Shown: one piece after another, positions 33,114-44,258 of the stretch | How positions within the stretch are numbered: position 1 is the stretch's first letter | Layout of the letters: each line of letters begins with the position of its first letter | From: Polytrichum commune | Taxonomy: Eukaryota; Streptophyta; Polytrichopsida; Polytrichales; Polytrichaceae | Direction: 5' to 3' | Length of the DNA: 60,000 nt | Assembly: GCA_950295325.1 (NCBI GenBank) | Contig: OX485803.1 | Location: 27,778,001-27,838,000, forward strand | Program-made: the position numbers and the translations under genes | Notes under the pieces: generated by a model | What the model was told of the DNA's origin: nothing | The model's database searches: none | The model's input: the letters and a program-made list of their open reading frames with translations, nothing else

Positions 33114-34842
33114 TCATTTCTTTCTAGCTAGATTTCTAATAGTAATCATACTGCTTGAAGAAATAGACTTTGGCAATTCAACAACCTTTGTCAAGCTCTC
33201 TTCCATAACAGTGTCTAAAGACACTTCAACGTCTATATCCTCGTTACACTCTATGTTGTATGTCTGAACCTCCTCTTCAATTGTCTTGAATAATGGTATA
33301 TTTATGTTGTCCAACATAGCTTACTTCTGAAATTTCTTGTCAAAAGCACGTAGGAGTCCAGTTTGCTCCCAACCCTTAAAGACCATAGCAATCCGACTTG
33401 AGACATTTGTCCATGCAACATAAAGTCATTCACATATGTGAGGCTTTAGTTTGCTCATTTTGAAGTTCATGTGAACATCCTCACATGCCTTCAGTTGCTT
33501 TGTTATAACCTCCATAGTATACTTGTTAAATGCTTGTCGAAATGCATGTTTGAACGGTCATTGAATAATAGCATCTGCAGGCTGATAGATACTTGTGCAA
33601 TTTTTTGGAATATAAAGAATGTGAATTTTGGGATGATGATTCTTCATTCACTCCCAAAATTCCTTGCTGATGTGAACAATCCAGCAATCGATGAGCCAAA
33701 TCATCTCTTACATTGTTGGAAGGTTCAATAGTTCCACTTGTGAGTCCTTATACGGTACCAATATCTTCTTCACGAACTCTTTGCATGTGTCCAAAGTAGA
33801 CCAATGGTTATGGCTGAAAGTCAAATTCCATCCTGCATGTTCACAATCATATTTCTCATTTTCTAACTTCGGTAGACTTCTGTTAGTTATCCCTTGGAAA
33901 ATTGCCTGAAAAGGGAGGCATTTTCCACTAGCTGCAGGAGATACTGCCACAGTAATTTGTCATTTATCGTCTTGTCCATGTATACTAATATGTTTAGCAC
34001 CCTTCGTTTCCCATGTTCTACTGCCACCTGTAGGAATAAGATGTATCCCGGTTTAGTCAGTGTTGACAACTAATTCCGAAGGAATGTTGTGACCACTTAC
34101 CAAATATGCACATCTTTGAGCCATAGCCTTCCCTTGGTCCTCCTAATCTTTTGGTGGTTTTCCTGCCGCACTGGTTGCTACTCGGTAACTCCAATTCAAT
34201 TCATTCTTCACAAAAAAATTTAGTCCAAGGATACGAAACACTAAACGAGGTCTTGTGCATGCCTTCTAAGAGTTCTGGAGCTTTCTCTTTGATTATGGCC
34301 TTTATAAGTGGTTGAATGCAAACTGCATATAAAGGTTGGCCTGCTTTTCTTTGATTCCTAAGAATGGCACAAATCTCATCCTTCAAAATTTGATTAGATT
34401 CCAAGATTGGGCAGCGTTGTGCAGTTTTGGCAAAGTATGTGCCAAAATTGACATACCGTTTATAGGTCTCCTTCAAATCTCCATTCGGATGAAACCATTC
34501 CCGCATAGAGCTCATAGATAAATTGTCATAAACACAAGAAAAATCTCCTAGTTTTCTATAAGTTGACCTAAGAAAATTCCATACCTCTGTGATAATACGA
34601 TGTTGTTTTACAACCTTGTAAATAGGAGGCTGGAGAGTAGGGGTGAATCAATTGGTGTATGAACCTCTAACCTTCTTTGGCTTGATAATTGGCTTCATCC
34701 TCTCAACCTTTGGCTTCATTAGCATTGCTTGTCTCTCCTTCCTTGGTCTCCCTACTGGCCGCTTGAATGTCTCCTTTTTGGACCTTGATTGCTCCTCCTG
34801 CAATCTCTCACTCAAAGCGGCAAACTCTCTCTCTATATCCAT
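33114..34842 (-). pseudogene. DDE_1 (pogo/Tc1-like) transposase, decayed
   Basis: Read from 34842 down, the N-terminal part is basic with an AT-hook-like RPVGRPRKER. Next comes a region with EICAILRNQRKAGQPLYAV and EKAPELLEGMHKTSFSVSY. The catalytic part has VVNTD then a stop then TGIHL, AVSPAASGKCLPFQAIFQG, HNHWSTLDTCKEFVKKILVP, WLIDCWIVHIS and CTSIYQPADAIIQ. The D residues in NTD, LID and PAD fit a DDE/D triad. The family resembles DDE superfamily endonucleases frequent in seedless plants (from memory). Several stops and shifts (for example TAA after NTD, fitting CAA) break it. I could not find its terminal repeats. Confidence 0.75.
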
Positions 34843-35292
34843 CTCCCTCTTTTCCTTGCTAATAGGGATAAAAGAAATATCAACCCGTCACTGTTTTGGT
34901 GCCATTTCTAACACTCTTCTCACACATATCAAAGTGCAAATACATACAAAAGACCTAATACATACATTGTGCAAAGACGAACAAGAGCCGCATTAAGTAA
35001 CGTTAAGGTGGATACTTAGGTCTAAGGCCAAGAAGCCGCCACGAATTAATGAAAAAAACAACAACCTACTTGCACAACTGTTGGACCTTAATGAAAAGAC
35101 GAATAAATATTTTTAAAATCATAGGATTGATGAAATTGCATAAATTATATTTTTCGTTGAAGAACCTTATTTTTCAAAAATAAATAAATATTCGTTTTGA
35201 GGTGCACGAACCAACTATGGTGCTATGGTACTTCCCCTCGATTCTATAGAATAGGAATGTGGGGCCACAAGCCTAAGTGGATGGGGGCTTAA

Positions 35293-35830
35293 GGGCTGCT
35301 TCACACTATGGCCGTCCAAGTCGAGAGGCCATGGGATTAAAGCCCAATAATAGCCAATAAACCACAGGAATTGGGGCCTTCGGCCAGGCATAGTGTGAAG
35401 CTTCCAAGAGGCCAAGCGCAAAGTCCAAACCTTTGCCCATGAACTCCCACGGTCTCTCGACTTGGACGGCCATAGTGTGAAGCCTCCAGAGGCCAAGTCC
35501 AAAGTCCAAAGGAAGAAGGAGCATCCCACTTTATTCCCTGACCAAAACAACCCCTCCAATTTAACGGCCAAGATCTTGTCGATGTTTGATTTTTTTATGA
35601 AGAAAAAATCGACGGCCTCTCGACCATGGTTTGGGTTTCCATTCCCGTCCGACCCAAACTTCCTACGAGAGGTTGTTGCCTTGATCAAAAAGTAGGCATA
35701 TCAAATTGCAACGACCTTTGGACTTTGGCCTCTAGAATGAAGGGTCGAGAGGCTGTACTCTTGGTTTCTTGCAATCGGATTGGTGGGAATCGACGGCCTC
35801 TCGACCTTCGGCTATAGTGTGAAGCGGCCC
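35293..35830. mobile_element. PIF/Harbinger-type MITE, 538 bp
   Basis: It begins GGGCTGCTTCACACTATGGC and ends with the inverse (CTATAGTGTGAAGCGGCCC), flanked by TAA on both sides (35290-35292 and 35831-35833). A 3-bp TAA/TTA duplication is the PIF/Harbinger signature. Internal motifs GAGAGGCC, TTTGGACTTTGG and CTTCACACTATGG recur in both orientations. A related copy begins at 50244. Confidence 0.8.
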
Positions 35831-35833
35831 TAA

Positions 35834-38059
35834 GTGGCTTGTTTCGTTTTCTTTCTTAATTGGACCCTATATTTGATTGGTGGTATGTGGGTTGGTGGGA
35901 TCAAAGAACAAACATCATAAAGACAAATGTTTAAAAAAGATTGGGCTACATCTTCAACTATTAATATTTTCTCTACACTCAAATAGTAAACACAATTGGG
36001 AGAACCTATGTATCCAATTAAGAAATCAACAATTATGCATTTCCGATAACCATAGCTAAATTAGGGGACGTCCGATTTTCATTCTGACTTTTGCAAATGC
36101 TTCATTGTAGATTTGCTAATGAAACACAAGTTTTGTTGTTTACGTCTAAAAGATTGAAGTTGGAGAACATGAAAAAGCAACCAACTAACACCCACATACC
36201 TTAGATACCACATTTGTTTCCTATGCCTTGTATATGTGTGTGCGCTATGGTGGACTTGATGTGTTCCACATAGGTGGTTTTGTTGTGTCTCCACTTTATT
36301 TTTTTATTTTTGGAGAGACCATTTCAAATAAGGTTAAATGGTTAATTATCCAAATTGCCCATTTCTCCTTGCATACGAAGCATGTGAATAGTGTAAAATG
36401 GTTAGCAAATTGATCTCAAGGCCATAGCCACTTCTCTCATAAAATTTTGGAGCTCATATAGTATGTTATTCGTATCAAAGTCAAGATTCTCATGTTCATT
36501 AAAGGTCGTGTAGCCCCCTCCAATATTTATAAAAAAATAAAAAAATAATGATGACTTATTGAGCTCCGAATGGTTATCACAGGTTGAGCATGCAATCCGA
36601 TTTCATTTGTAAACATCTATTTTTGGAGCCACACCGCACCACAAACCCCTAAAATATAGGTGTCATAATAAGACAAATAACCCAATAATGGTTGTCTACA
36701 ATAGGCTTATAAGTGCCTCTTATTGTTGGCATCCAAAATTAAGGGTATAAGGTACTGTGTAGGTGTTATTCAATTACTTTTCTTACTTGGATCAGAGAAT
36801 AAACACCGTAAACACACATGTTTAAAATAGAATGGACTACCTCCTCATGTTTTATTAACTACTCCCCATTTTATAAGGTAGACGTGCCTAAATTGAACAC
36901 AATAGTAATTTGTACACCTACATTTGAGTGGTACATGGCTTGGTGTAGCTCCAAGCATGGATACCAAAAAGACATTTGTTTAAGAGAAATTTAACCGCAT
37001 TCTCAAAGTATGATAACCATTCTTCTAGTACTAATAGTCACTATAATTTGGGAGGGGGTGTCACAACAACCTTCACTTCATTAATAAATAAGATAATCAT
37101 GTAACCTCCAGAATGTACGAGGAAAGTGGCTACGGCCTCAACTTGCACTATTTACACGCTTCATATCCTAGGAGAAGTAGGCTAGTCAAATAAAACACTT
37201 ATCTATGTGGATGGTAGATAAGGCATTGGGAGCGAATGTGTCATATAACTTGTGGCCCCACATTCTCACAATCACGAAGTGCTAGGCAAGTTTGTAATAT
37301 GTTGTTCAAGAAGCACTTTATCCCGTTCAAAAGGTGGGGCAAGACTAAGATAAGTAGCACACATGGATTCGCATATGTGACCATGATGAGTGGTGAGAAC
37401 TTTACACTTAGAATTTCCATAATAAAATGGGATATGGTTTAAATCTTGTGAGTTGCATGACTCCCAAACCCCTTTAAATATGTAATGCAATGAGATGGTC
37501 AACATATAAAGTGGATCGCTCTAAGTAGCCAAACTCACCAAAATGTTCATGATAGGTGATGTCACCTTTACCCTAGTTTCTCCTCACACAACTACTAAAA
37601 TAATCACAAATTTGAATGCATAACTCCTCCTCTATACCACATGAATTGTTCGTATCTCAAGAATTCCTGTTTATTTTTGGATCAATTTCATCATATTATG
37701 GTTGCAACTGTCCATCAATGTATAGTCTTTCTAACCTCAATCAATTGCATGAAGTATCTCATCAAATCAATGAGATTTGTGAGGTGAGAATGATGGTGGT
37801 TTTAAATTTATTTTTTATTTCTAACTTTGTCATACAAAGACCCAAACTTTTTTTTTACTCATCGTATAAATGTCATCCCTTGATGGTGCCTCACAACTTT
37901 TTATGTTATTTGGGAATACTATCTAGCAATTTTATCCATGGAAAAACCATAAAAATTTCACATAAATGATATTTCTATATGTTGAAGTACAATTTGGGGA
38001 TAGATTGCCATATTTAAAAAAATTGCTTGAGGGGTAAATCACTTTCAAGAGTTATGTCG
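35834..38059. other. Intergenic DNA with diverged repeat copies
   Basis: No gene is supported. About 36380-36610 is related to 25990-26230, and 37890-38050 is related to 22120-22290. Both pairs are in the same orientation. Confidence 0.5.
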
Positions 38060-38727
38060 TGGAAACTATCAAAAAGCTTGCTATTGACCACACCTCGGCT
38101 AGTCTCTCATTCCGCCAATCCGTTGCCATCATCACCCAACATTGAAATCGTTGCAAGAATCACAAACTTGCAGGCTTGAATGACCACATGGTAGGTGAAT
38201 TCGTCCGCGTCCTCATCGTTGTTGCTCTTCGAATGATTGCCCACGTGATCACATATCCGTCCGTGTAAGAATTTTCTTTGGCGGCGGATGCCTCAACTCA
38301 TTTTGGGGTTCTGATGCTCAATCAGCGCGCTCGAATGTGTTTAAAAGGGAATTTGATCAATCTTCATATGGTTCTGTGAGCCCAAAATGGTGCCCACATG
38401 TGTTCTTAACCCTTCGAAACCATTAGAAGTTATGTTTTGATGTTTTATGATTATCTACAAAAATATAAAAAGAGTGAAGCTTGAATGAAATTATGTTTAG
38501 GCATTAGGCTAGTGTGGAGTGGATTTATTAGCATGAAGAAGTTCCTTAGTTAGGTGAGGGTAGTGCATAGTGAACCAAGGGTAGCTCATTGAGTAAATGT
38601 TTGAATTAGGATCTATGTTGTTTGTTTGAGGGACAAAGGCTTAGAAGATAGGATGAGAGCCTACAAAGTAGGAAATGATTACAAGGGCTTATCTTGAGCT
38701 TTGGGGGTGCTCACCTCCTCAACTCAC

Positions 38728-38735
38728 TATATAAA
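38728..38735 (+). promoter_or_regulatory. TATA box of LTR-A copy 2
   Basis: TATATAAA is followed by CCCTCATTCTTCCCTCTTTC, the same arrangement as 6591-6600 in copy 1. Confidence 0.6.
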
Positions 38736-39109
38736 CCCTCATTCTTCCCTCTTTCATTCTCTTTCCTTTGTACTCCTTGGCACCCCACGTGTTATAAGTG
38801 TGGGTGTGTGGGAAGCAAGAGAGGAGCACGTGTGTGTGCAAGGTCTCAAGGTGAAGAACCAAGACTAACTAGCCTTGAAGTTGGTTTGACATTTGTTAGG
38901 AGTAGTCTTTGGTTTGAGGCATTTAGAGCTTAGCTCATTGTGTTTAACTTATAGAATTTAGATTTATAAAATTTAGACTTATAGTATTTAGAGTGTTTAA
39001 GCCTAGTCAAGCTTGGGGCATTTAGATTTATGACATTTAGATTAATGTGGAATTATTAGTGTTTGATTTAAGTAGATTAGCCTAGGCTGGTACTATCTAA
39101 CCAGCATCT

Positions 39110-39461
39110 GCTGGGCTTACCCGGTTGCGGACAGCTGCTGGGCTTACCTGGTTCGGACAGTTGCTAGGCTTACCCTGTTGCGGAGAACTGCTGAGCTTAC
39201 CTGGTTCGGACAGTTGCTGGGCTTACCCGGTTGCAGACAGCTGCTGGGCTTACACGGTTGCGGACAGCTGCTGGGCTTACCCGGTTGCGGAGAGCTGCTG
39301 GGCTTACCCTGTTGCGGAGAGCTGCTGGGCTTACCTGGTTCGGACAGTTGTTGGGCTTACCCTGCTGCGGACAACTGCTGGGCTTACCGGTTGCGGAGAG
39401 CTGCTGGGCTTACCCTGTTGCGGAAAGCTGCTGGGCTTACCCTGTTGCGGAGAGCTGCTGG
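39110..39461. repeat. About 30-bp minisatellite in LTR-A copy 2
   Basis: Units of the form GCTGCTGGGCTTACCCGGTT plus GCGGACA repeat about a dozen times with small changes. After the hAT the array continues for two or three more units at 55268-55336. The hAT entered between repeat units. Confidence 0.9.
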
Positions 39462-39535
39462 CAGGGTTGTCTATTGTGTCGTGACGGAGGGTAATCCCGA
39501 CATAATGTCGTGCCGTCACGACACGTATCCGTCAC
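39462..39535 (+). repeat. Left hAT terminus with subterminal CGTCACGACACG motifs
   Basis: The 13-base end CAGGGTTGTCTAT is followed by GTGTCGTGACGG, CGTGCCGTCACGACACG and CCGTCAC. The GTCGTGACGG/CCGTCACGAC pair is self-inverted. Confidence 0.85.
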
Positions 39536-39690
39536 AATATTATGCCGGATGCTGTCTTTATCCTGACGGACTTGAATTTTACCGATTTTTTTGTGTAATC
39601 ACATTAACCCATTTCTGACACGTAGGATTTACAATGTCCACGTGTGATGACATGTCAGCAAAGTAAAGGTAAAGTGGGGAAAAATTTACT

Positions 39691-40120
39691 AGAGCCCGTC
39701 CGCCCCCCCGTCCGCCTCCGTTCCCAACCCCCGTTCGCCCCCGTTCCCCCCCGTCCGCTCCCGTTCACAATCCCCGTCCGCCCCCCCCTCCCCCGTCCGC
39801 TCCCTTGTCCGCTCCCCCCCCCCTCCGTCCGCCCCCCCGTCCGCTCCCCCCCGTCCGTCCGCTCCCCCTTCCGCTCCCCCGTCCGCTCCCCCCCGTCCGT
39901 TCGCTCGTCCGTCCGCTCCCCCGTCCGCTCCCCCCCGTCCGCTGCCCCCCTTCCGTCCGCCCCCCTGTCCGGTCCCCCCCCCCTCCGTCCGGTCCCCGTC
40001 CGGTCCCCGTCCGGTCCCCGTCCGGTCCCCGTCCGGTCCCCGTCCGGTCCCCGTCCGGTCCCCGTCCGGTCCCCGTCCGCTCCCCCCCCCCCCTTCCGTC
40101 CGCTCCCCCGTCCGATTCGA
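39691..40120. repeat. GC-rich GTCCG minisatellite upstream of the hAT transposase
   Basis: CCGTCCGCTCCC-like units of variable length pass into nine or more perfect copies of the 11-mer CCCCGTCCGGT (about 39980-40080). The long frames read through it in several phases are low-complexity P/R/S or G/R/T repeats and are not genes. It ends just before a TATA box. Confidence 0.95.
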
Positions 40121-40124
40121 ATAC

Positions 40125-40130
40125 TATAAA
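40125..40130 (+). promoter_or_regulatory. TATA box of the hAT transposase gene
   Basis: TATAAATTGAGGG lies directly after the GTCCG array and about 235 bases upstream of the start codon. A probable 5'-UTR intron acceptor (TTTGTATTTGCAG, 40336-40348) lies between. Confidence 0.55.
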
Positions 40131-40361
40131 TTGAGGGTTCAAGGTGCCATTTTTGCCTCCACTGACATAGTGTGTCTCAAGTCTTTTGATTCTCCTTTGA
40201 GGAGTGAGGATTGAATGCGTGAGACCCGAATGCAGAGGATACTTTGTCCAATCTAGTGACTGTGAATTAGGGTTGCCCTTGTGGCACTCTTGAACAGGAC
40301 CTAGTATGCGATCAAAGTTACTTGCTCTAACTTGTTTGTATTTGCAGGTTTTGTTGAAGTC

Positions 40362-43300
40362 ATGCCACGCCGAAATGATGCATGGGATCATTGGTACGAG
40401 GATAAGGGGATGGTTCCCGGTAAATCACAAAGGCAGGTTAAATGTAGGTTTTGCCCGTTCGTCATATCTTACCGAGGAAATAGAATGTTGGCCCACCTTG
40501 GTTATAGACCTCCTGTAGGGGGTGCTTGTGATGTTTCCACATGTAGGATGGTACCCCCGCATATTAGGGTCTTGTTTGAACATTGCGGAGGCATTGTGCC
40601 CTTACATGTAGGCATTGTAAATGAGGACTCTCCGGTGCCAGATATTGTACCTCTGGAGCCTATTATAGCGGACTCCGTAATTAGTGAAACAGAGCCTTTG
40701 CTTATGTCCCAATCCACTCAACATTCTGATGTTGTGATATATGGCACACCTCCTCGTGAACTACGTCAACTCAACATAACGGAGGGGTTCAATGTGTCAA
40801 CAAAACAACTCCTTGATAGAGCATGGGCAACGGCTTTTTATGAAGCTAACATTCCTTTCAACATTGTGAGACATCCTGCATTTGTTCATGCTGTGCGTGA
40901 AACTGCCCGTCATCGAATGCCAGCCTACACACCACCATCGTACAATGCCATCCGTACGAAGTTGTTAACTGATAAAAAGGTTGACCTAGATAGGCAAGTG
41001 AAGGAGAAGATGGGGAATTCCGTTGAAAAATACGGTGTTACAATATGTTGTGATGGATGGGACAACGTGCAAAACCGACCTCTCCTAAACGTTCTCCAAT
41101 GCGGCACAAAGGGAGACGTTTTCTTGGGTACCATTGATACCACGGGAAATCACAAGGATCATGTATACGTTGCTGCTCAAATTCAACCATTTGTGGAAAA
41201 GGTTGGTCGACATAATGTGGTCCAGATTTGCACCGACAATGCCCCAGTTATGGCCTCCGCTGCTCGCGACTTGATTCAAGCAAATCCCGTTCTATATTTT
41301 CAAGGATGTGCTGCGCATTGCCTAGATCTCCTCTTAGAAGATTGGGGGAAGGAGGAATGGGTGAAAAAGTTGGTAAAAAAGGCGCGCCATATTTGTGTTT
41401 TTATCAAAAACCATCATGCTTCTCAAGCTATATTCCGGAGGTTGTCACCAAATCTCTCACTCCGCCTACCTGTAGAGACCCGTTTTGCAACGAACTTCAT
41501 CATGATAGATCGTCTTCTTCAAGTACGCAATGCTTTGGAAAGAATGGTGGTTGATGAGGATTGGCCTACTCTAATGCGTGATATGAGGAGGAGATCTCGC
41601 ACCTCTTACATGAAGGGCTCTGCTGTGCGAAGCTTTATACGTTCTGATGGATTCTGGAACACGTGCGAAAATTTCTTGTATATGGTGATCCCGGTTGTTA
41701 AAGCTCTTCGTGTATTTGATGGCAAGGCGCCTGCAATGGGAATGGCTTGGAGGGTTATGCATGATTTACAAACCCATATTCGTGGATTCAGTAAACCTCC
41801 ATTTCGCTTAAGCCCTGAGCTTGCTGCAAATGCTATGCTAACGTTTCAAAATAGATGGAGGTTGATGTTGAATGATCTACATTGGGCTGGAGCGATGTTA
41901 AATCCGCTTCTACGTGGTAGGGCCCCACTCCATGAGGATGAGAATTCGAGGACAATCCTAAATCGAGTTCTTCGCAGGCTTGCTCAAGATGAGGACACTT
42001 ATGTCCAAATCCTCCACCAGTACCAAGATTTCCTTGAAAATCGAGGGCCTTTTGCTGATTCTACTGACCCGAGCGTGCATGCCGCACCTCTCCATGAATG
42101 GTGGGATGCAATAGGAGGTGGAGCTAAAGCCCTCCAAACAATAGCAAGACGTATCCTTGCACAAGTATGTTCCGCATCCGCATGTGAACGCAATTGGAGC
42201 ATGTACTCATATGTTCACAACAAGAGTCGCAATCGCTTGAAGCATAGTCGTGCCGAGGACCTCGTCTACATATATACCAATAGTAGGCTCATTCGACATT
42301 GGAGGGGCCCAAGACCTGCGCAATGGTACGAATTGAATGAGGTCCATTCTGACGATGACCTTGACGAAGAAGATGACAATGAAGATGACGTGGATCCAAA
42401 TGATAGGGCCGGAAATGATGATGACAACAATGTTGATGACATCGACTTTGATTTGGATGACCTCGATTCCGAGAATCATGATTCAGAAGATGAGGATGGC
42501 AATGGTAGTGATGGAAACCTTGGGGTGTTTGATTTTGATGAACCGGATGTCCCCCAACATAACGACGGAATGCATGACGATCATGAGGGGTCTATTGGAG
42601 GACCGCCTTTTGAAACTCTCCACACTGGACAAGGGTTTCGCCCTGCCCATAATGTTGCTATGGGGGCAAGTGAGAATGTAGGAATTGAAGTAGATTCCTT
42701 GCAACCTCGGAGCGATTCTCTTTCTTTTGGTGAAGGTGACAATGTACTACCCGCAAATGAGCCAACGCACGTTCAACAGGATCCACTTCCAGCCCGAATA
42801 CATTCTGAATCCATGGACGCCTCCCTCATATCCAACCATCGTATAGAAGATCAAACGCCCAATGTTCCTGAAATACCTACAACTCGATTCCGTGCTCTTC
42901 AAAGAACTGCATCAACCTCTACGGTGCAAGTGCATGCACAAGGTCAACGTCGTCCTCTCACTCGAAGTATTGCCAATACTTCTAGATTGGGTGTTTCACG
43001 TGCAACTGCGGTGGGTGCTACTTTGGTTGCTATACACAATGTTTCAAGAAATGTTACTACAGAGGCGCCACGTCGTCAATCTGTTCGTCGACATGTTGTT
43101 GAGAACATACCAATTGCAATTCCATCCGCATCAGTTTCACTTCCACACAGTCAATCCAATGGAACATGTGGCCTTGGAGTTGAAGGCGGAAATACAACGG
43201 GGGATGTTTTTATAGATGGAAGTAGAGATGAAGTGCACTCAAGTCGTGGTACGGGTGGAGGGCGTCAGAGAACTACGAGAGGTGTCAAACGTACTAGGAA

Positions 43301-43559
43301 GAGGTATCAGAGAAGATCGCTTCCGTTTACTGCTGAAGACTACAATGAAGATGGGGGTAGACCACATCTAGATGAAAATGGCATACAGGATGCAGAGGGC
43401 TCCCGGCCGACCAAGAAGATAATTTTCTCACAACGTGACCGAGAGTTGCATCTTCGGAGCGCGACTCCCCAAACGGATGATGATTGTAGCACAGACGAGT
43501 CTGAAGAGGACCCAAGATGTGTCGAAGCAAATGATCCCACAGTACGGATTCGAACGTAA
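40362..43559 (+). CDS. hAT transposase with BED finger, DUF659-type core and long C-terminal tail
   Basis: It encodes 1065 residues without a stop. I start at MPRRNDAWDHWYE because the ten codons before it sit across a likely intron acceptor. Residues 27-61 form a BED-like zinc finger (KCRFC, AHLGY, later CDVSTC). Residues 150-400 are the DUF659/RNase H-like core with D231 (CCDGWDN), D292 (TDNAPV) and GCAAHCLDLLLEDW. E609 lies in SACERNWSMY, within the C-terminal hATC dimerisation region (575-645). These are the expected hAT catalytic residues. From about 660 to the end is an extra tail: a very acidic stretch (663-735, DDDLDEEDDNEDD), then S/T-rich and basic parts (RGVKRTRKRYQRR). The usual hAT protein ends near the hATC. 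It would bind the element ends and carry out hairpin-type cut and paste in the nucleus. It looks intact. Confidence 0.93.
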   Translation: MPRRNDAWDHWYEDKGMVPGKSQRQVKCRFCPFVISYRGNRMLAHLGYRPPVGGACDVSTCRMVPPHIRVLFEHCGGIVPLHVGIVNEDSPVPDIVPLEPIIADSVISETEPLLMSQSTQHSDVVIYGTPPRELRQLNITEGFNVSTKQLLDRAWATAFYEANIPFNIVRHPAFVHAVRETARHRMPAYTPPSYNAIRTKLLTDKKVDLDRQVKEKMGNSVEKYGVTICCDGWDNVQNRPLLNVLQCGTKGDVFLGTIDTTGNHKDHVYVAAQIQPFVEKVGRHNVVQICTDNAPVMASAARDLIQANPVLYFQGCAAHCLDLLLEDWGKEEWVKKLVKKARHICVFIKNHHASQAIFRRLSPNLSLRLPVETRFATNFIMIDRLLQVRNALERMVVDEDWPTLMRDMRRRSRTSYMKGSAVRSFIRSDGFWNTCENFLYMVIPVVKALRVFDGKAPAMGMAWRVMHDLQTHIRGFSKPPFRLSPELAANAMLTFQNRWRLMLNDLHWAGAMLNPLLRGRAPLHEDENSRTILNRVLRRLAQDEDTYVQILHQYQDFLENRGPFADSTDPSVHAAPLHEWWDAIGGGAKALQTIARRILAQVCSASACERNWSMYSYVHNKSRNRLKHSRAEDLVYIYTNSRLIRHWRGPRPAQWYELNEVHSDDDLDEEDDNEDDVDPNDRAGNDDDNNVDDIDFDLDDLDSENHDSEDEDGNGSDGNLGVFDFDEPDVPQHNDGMHDDHEGSIGGPPFETLHTGQGFRPAHNVAMGASENVGIEVDSLQPRSDSLSFGEGDNVLPANEPTHVQQDPLPARIHSESMDASLISNHRIEDQTPNVPEIPTTRFRALQRTASTSTVQVHAQGQRRPLTRSIANTSRLGVSRATAVGATLVAIHNVSRNVTTEAPRRQSVRRHVVENIPIAIPSASVSLPHSQSNGTCGLGVEGGNTTGDVFIDGSRDEVHSSRGTGGGRQRTTRGVKRTRKRYQRRSLPFTAEDYNEDGGRPHLDENGIQDAEGSRPTKKIIFSQRDRELHLRSATPQTDDDCSTDESEEDPRCVEANDPTVRIRT

Positions 43560-44258
43560 TGGTTTTGCACAAATGTGGTATTTCGGTGCTCCCACGTACT
43601 CCCATAATTTATTACTTACGTCAAAATTGATACAAGTTACAACCTTAGGGCCTTCGGTAAGACATTTAGACCACAAAGCGAACGTTACCTTCGAAGTTGT
43701 AACATTTTATTATAGTAATAAAATTATTTATTGCATGTTTTTTAAAAAATTTAAAATACAATATGGTTGTCAACTTAGCATTGCAATTAATGTCCAATAA
43801 CATGTTATGCCTTTATTAATTACTATTTTGTATAATTCTTACTGTGAATGGAGTTTTATGTTTATTTATTGAGCTTCTTAAAGAATATGCTTTTATAAAT
43901 ATTGCAATCCCCTATTGCTCGATTGTACATGCTTCGTTGGTGACATCCTCTTTTTGAGGACCTTTCAATCCGTTTTATATAATTATATCTTTATGTGGTA
44001 TTCAATATTGACTATGTAGTCAATAGTACTTTTGGTTAGACTATCATATGAATTACTAATATTCAAGTAAGTTTTTAAAAGTTTCGAATAACATTAAAAC
44101 ATGTGGCATCCATATGCTATCTTTTACACGATCTTAGAAATGACAACTTGTCGGTAAATCCTCTTTATATTACATATACTTTGAACATGAAATATGTTCA
44201 TTGTGTCCAAAGTCTTCATCTATTCCTATACAACTTCCTAAACATGGTACAAAAATGC
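43560..44258. other. AT-rich spacer between convergent genes
   Basis: The transposase (+) and the RING-like gene (-) converge here. The sequence is AT-rich with several AATAAA-like words (TAATAAAATT near 43716), suitable for polyadenylation on either strand. No gene is seen. Confidence 0.5.

Noticed and set aside
39644-40391. Long plus and minus open frames rich in P/R/S or G/R/T
   Set aside because: They are translations of the GTCCG minisatellite in several phases, with no domain and no unique sequence.
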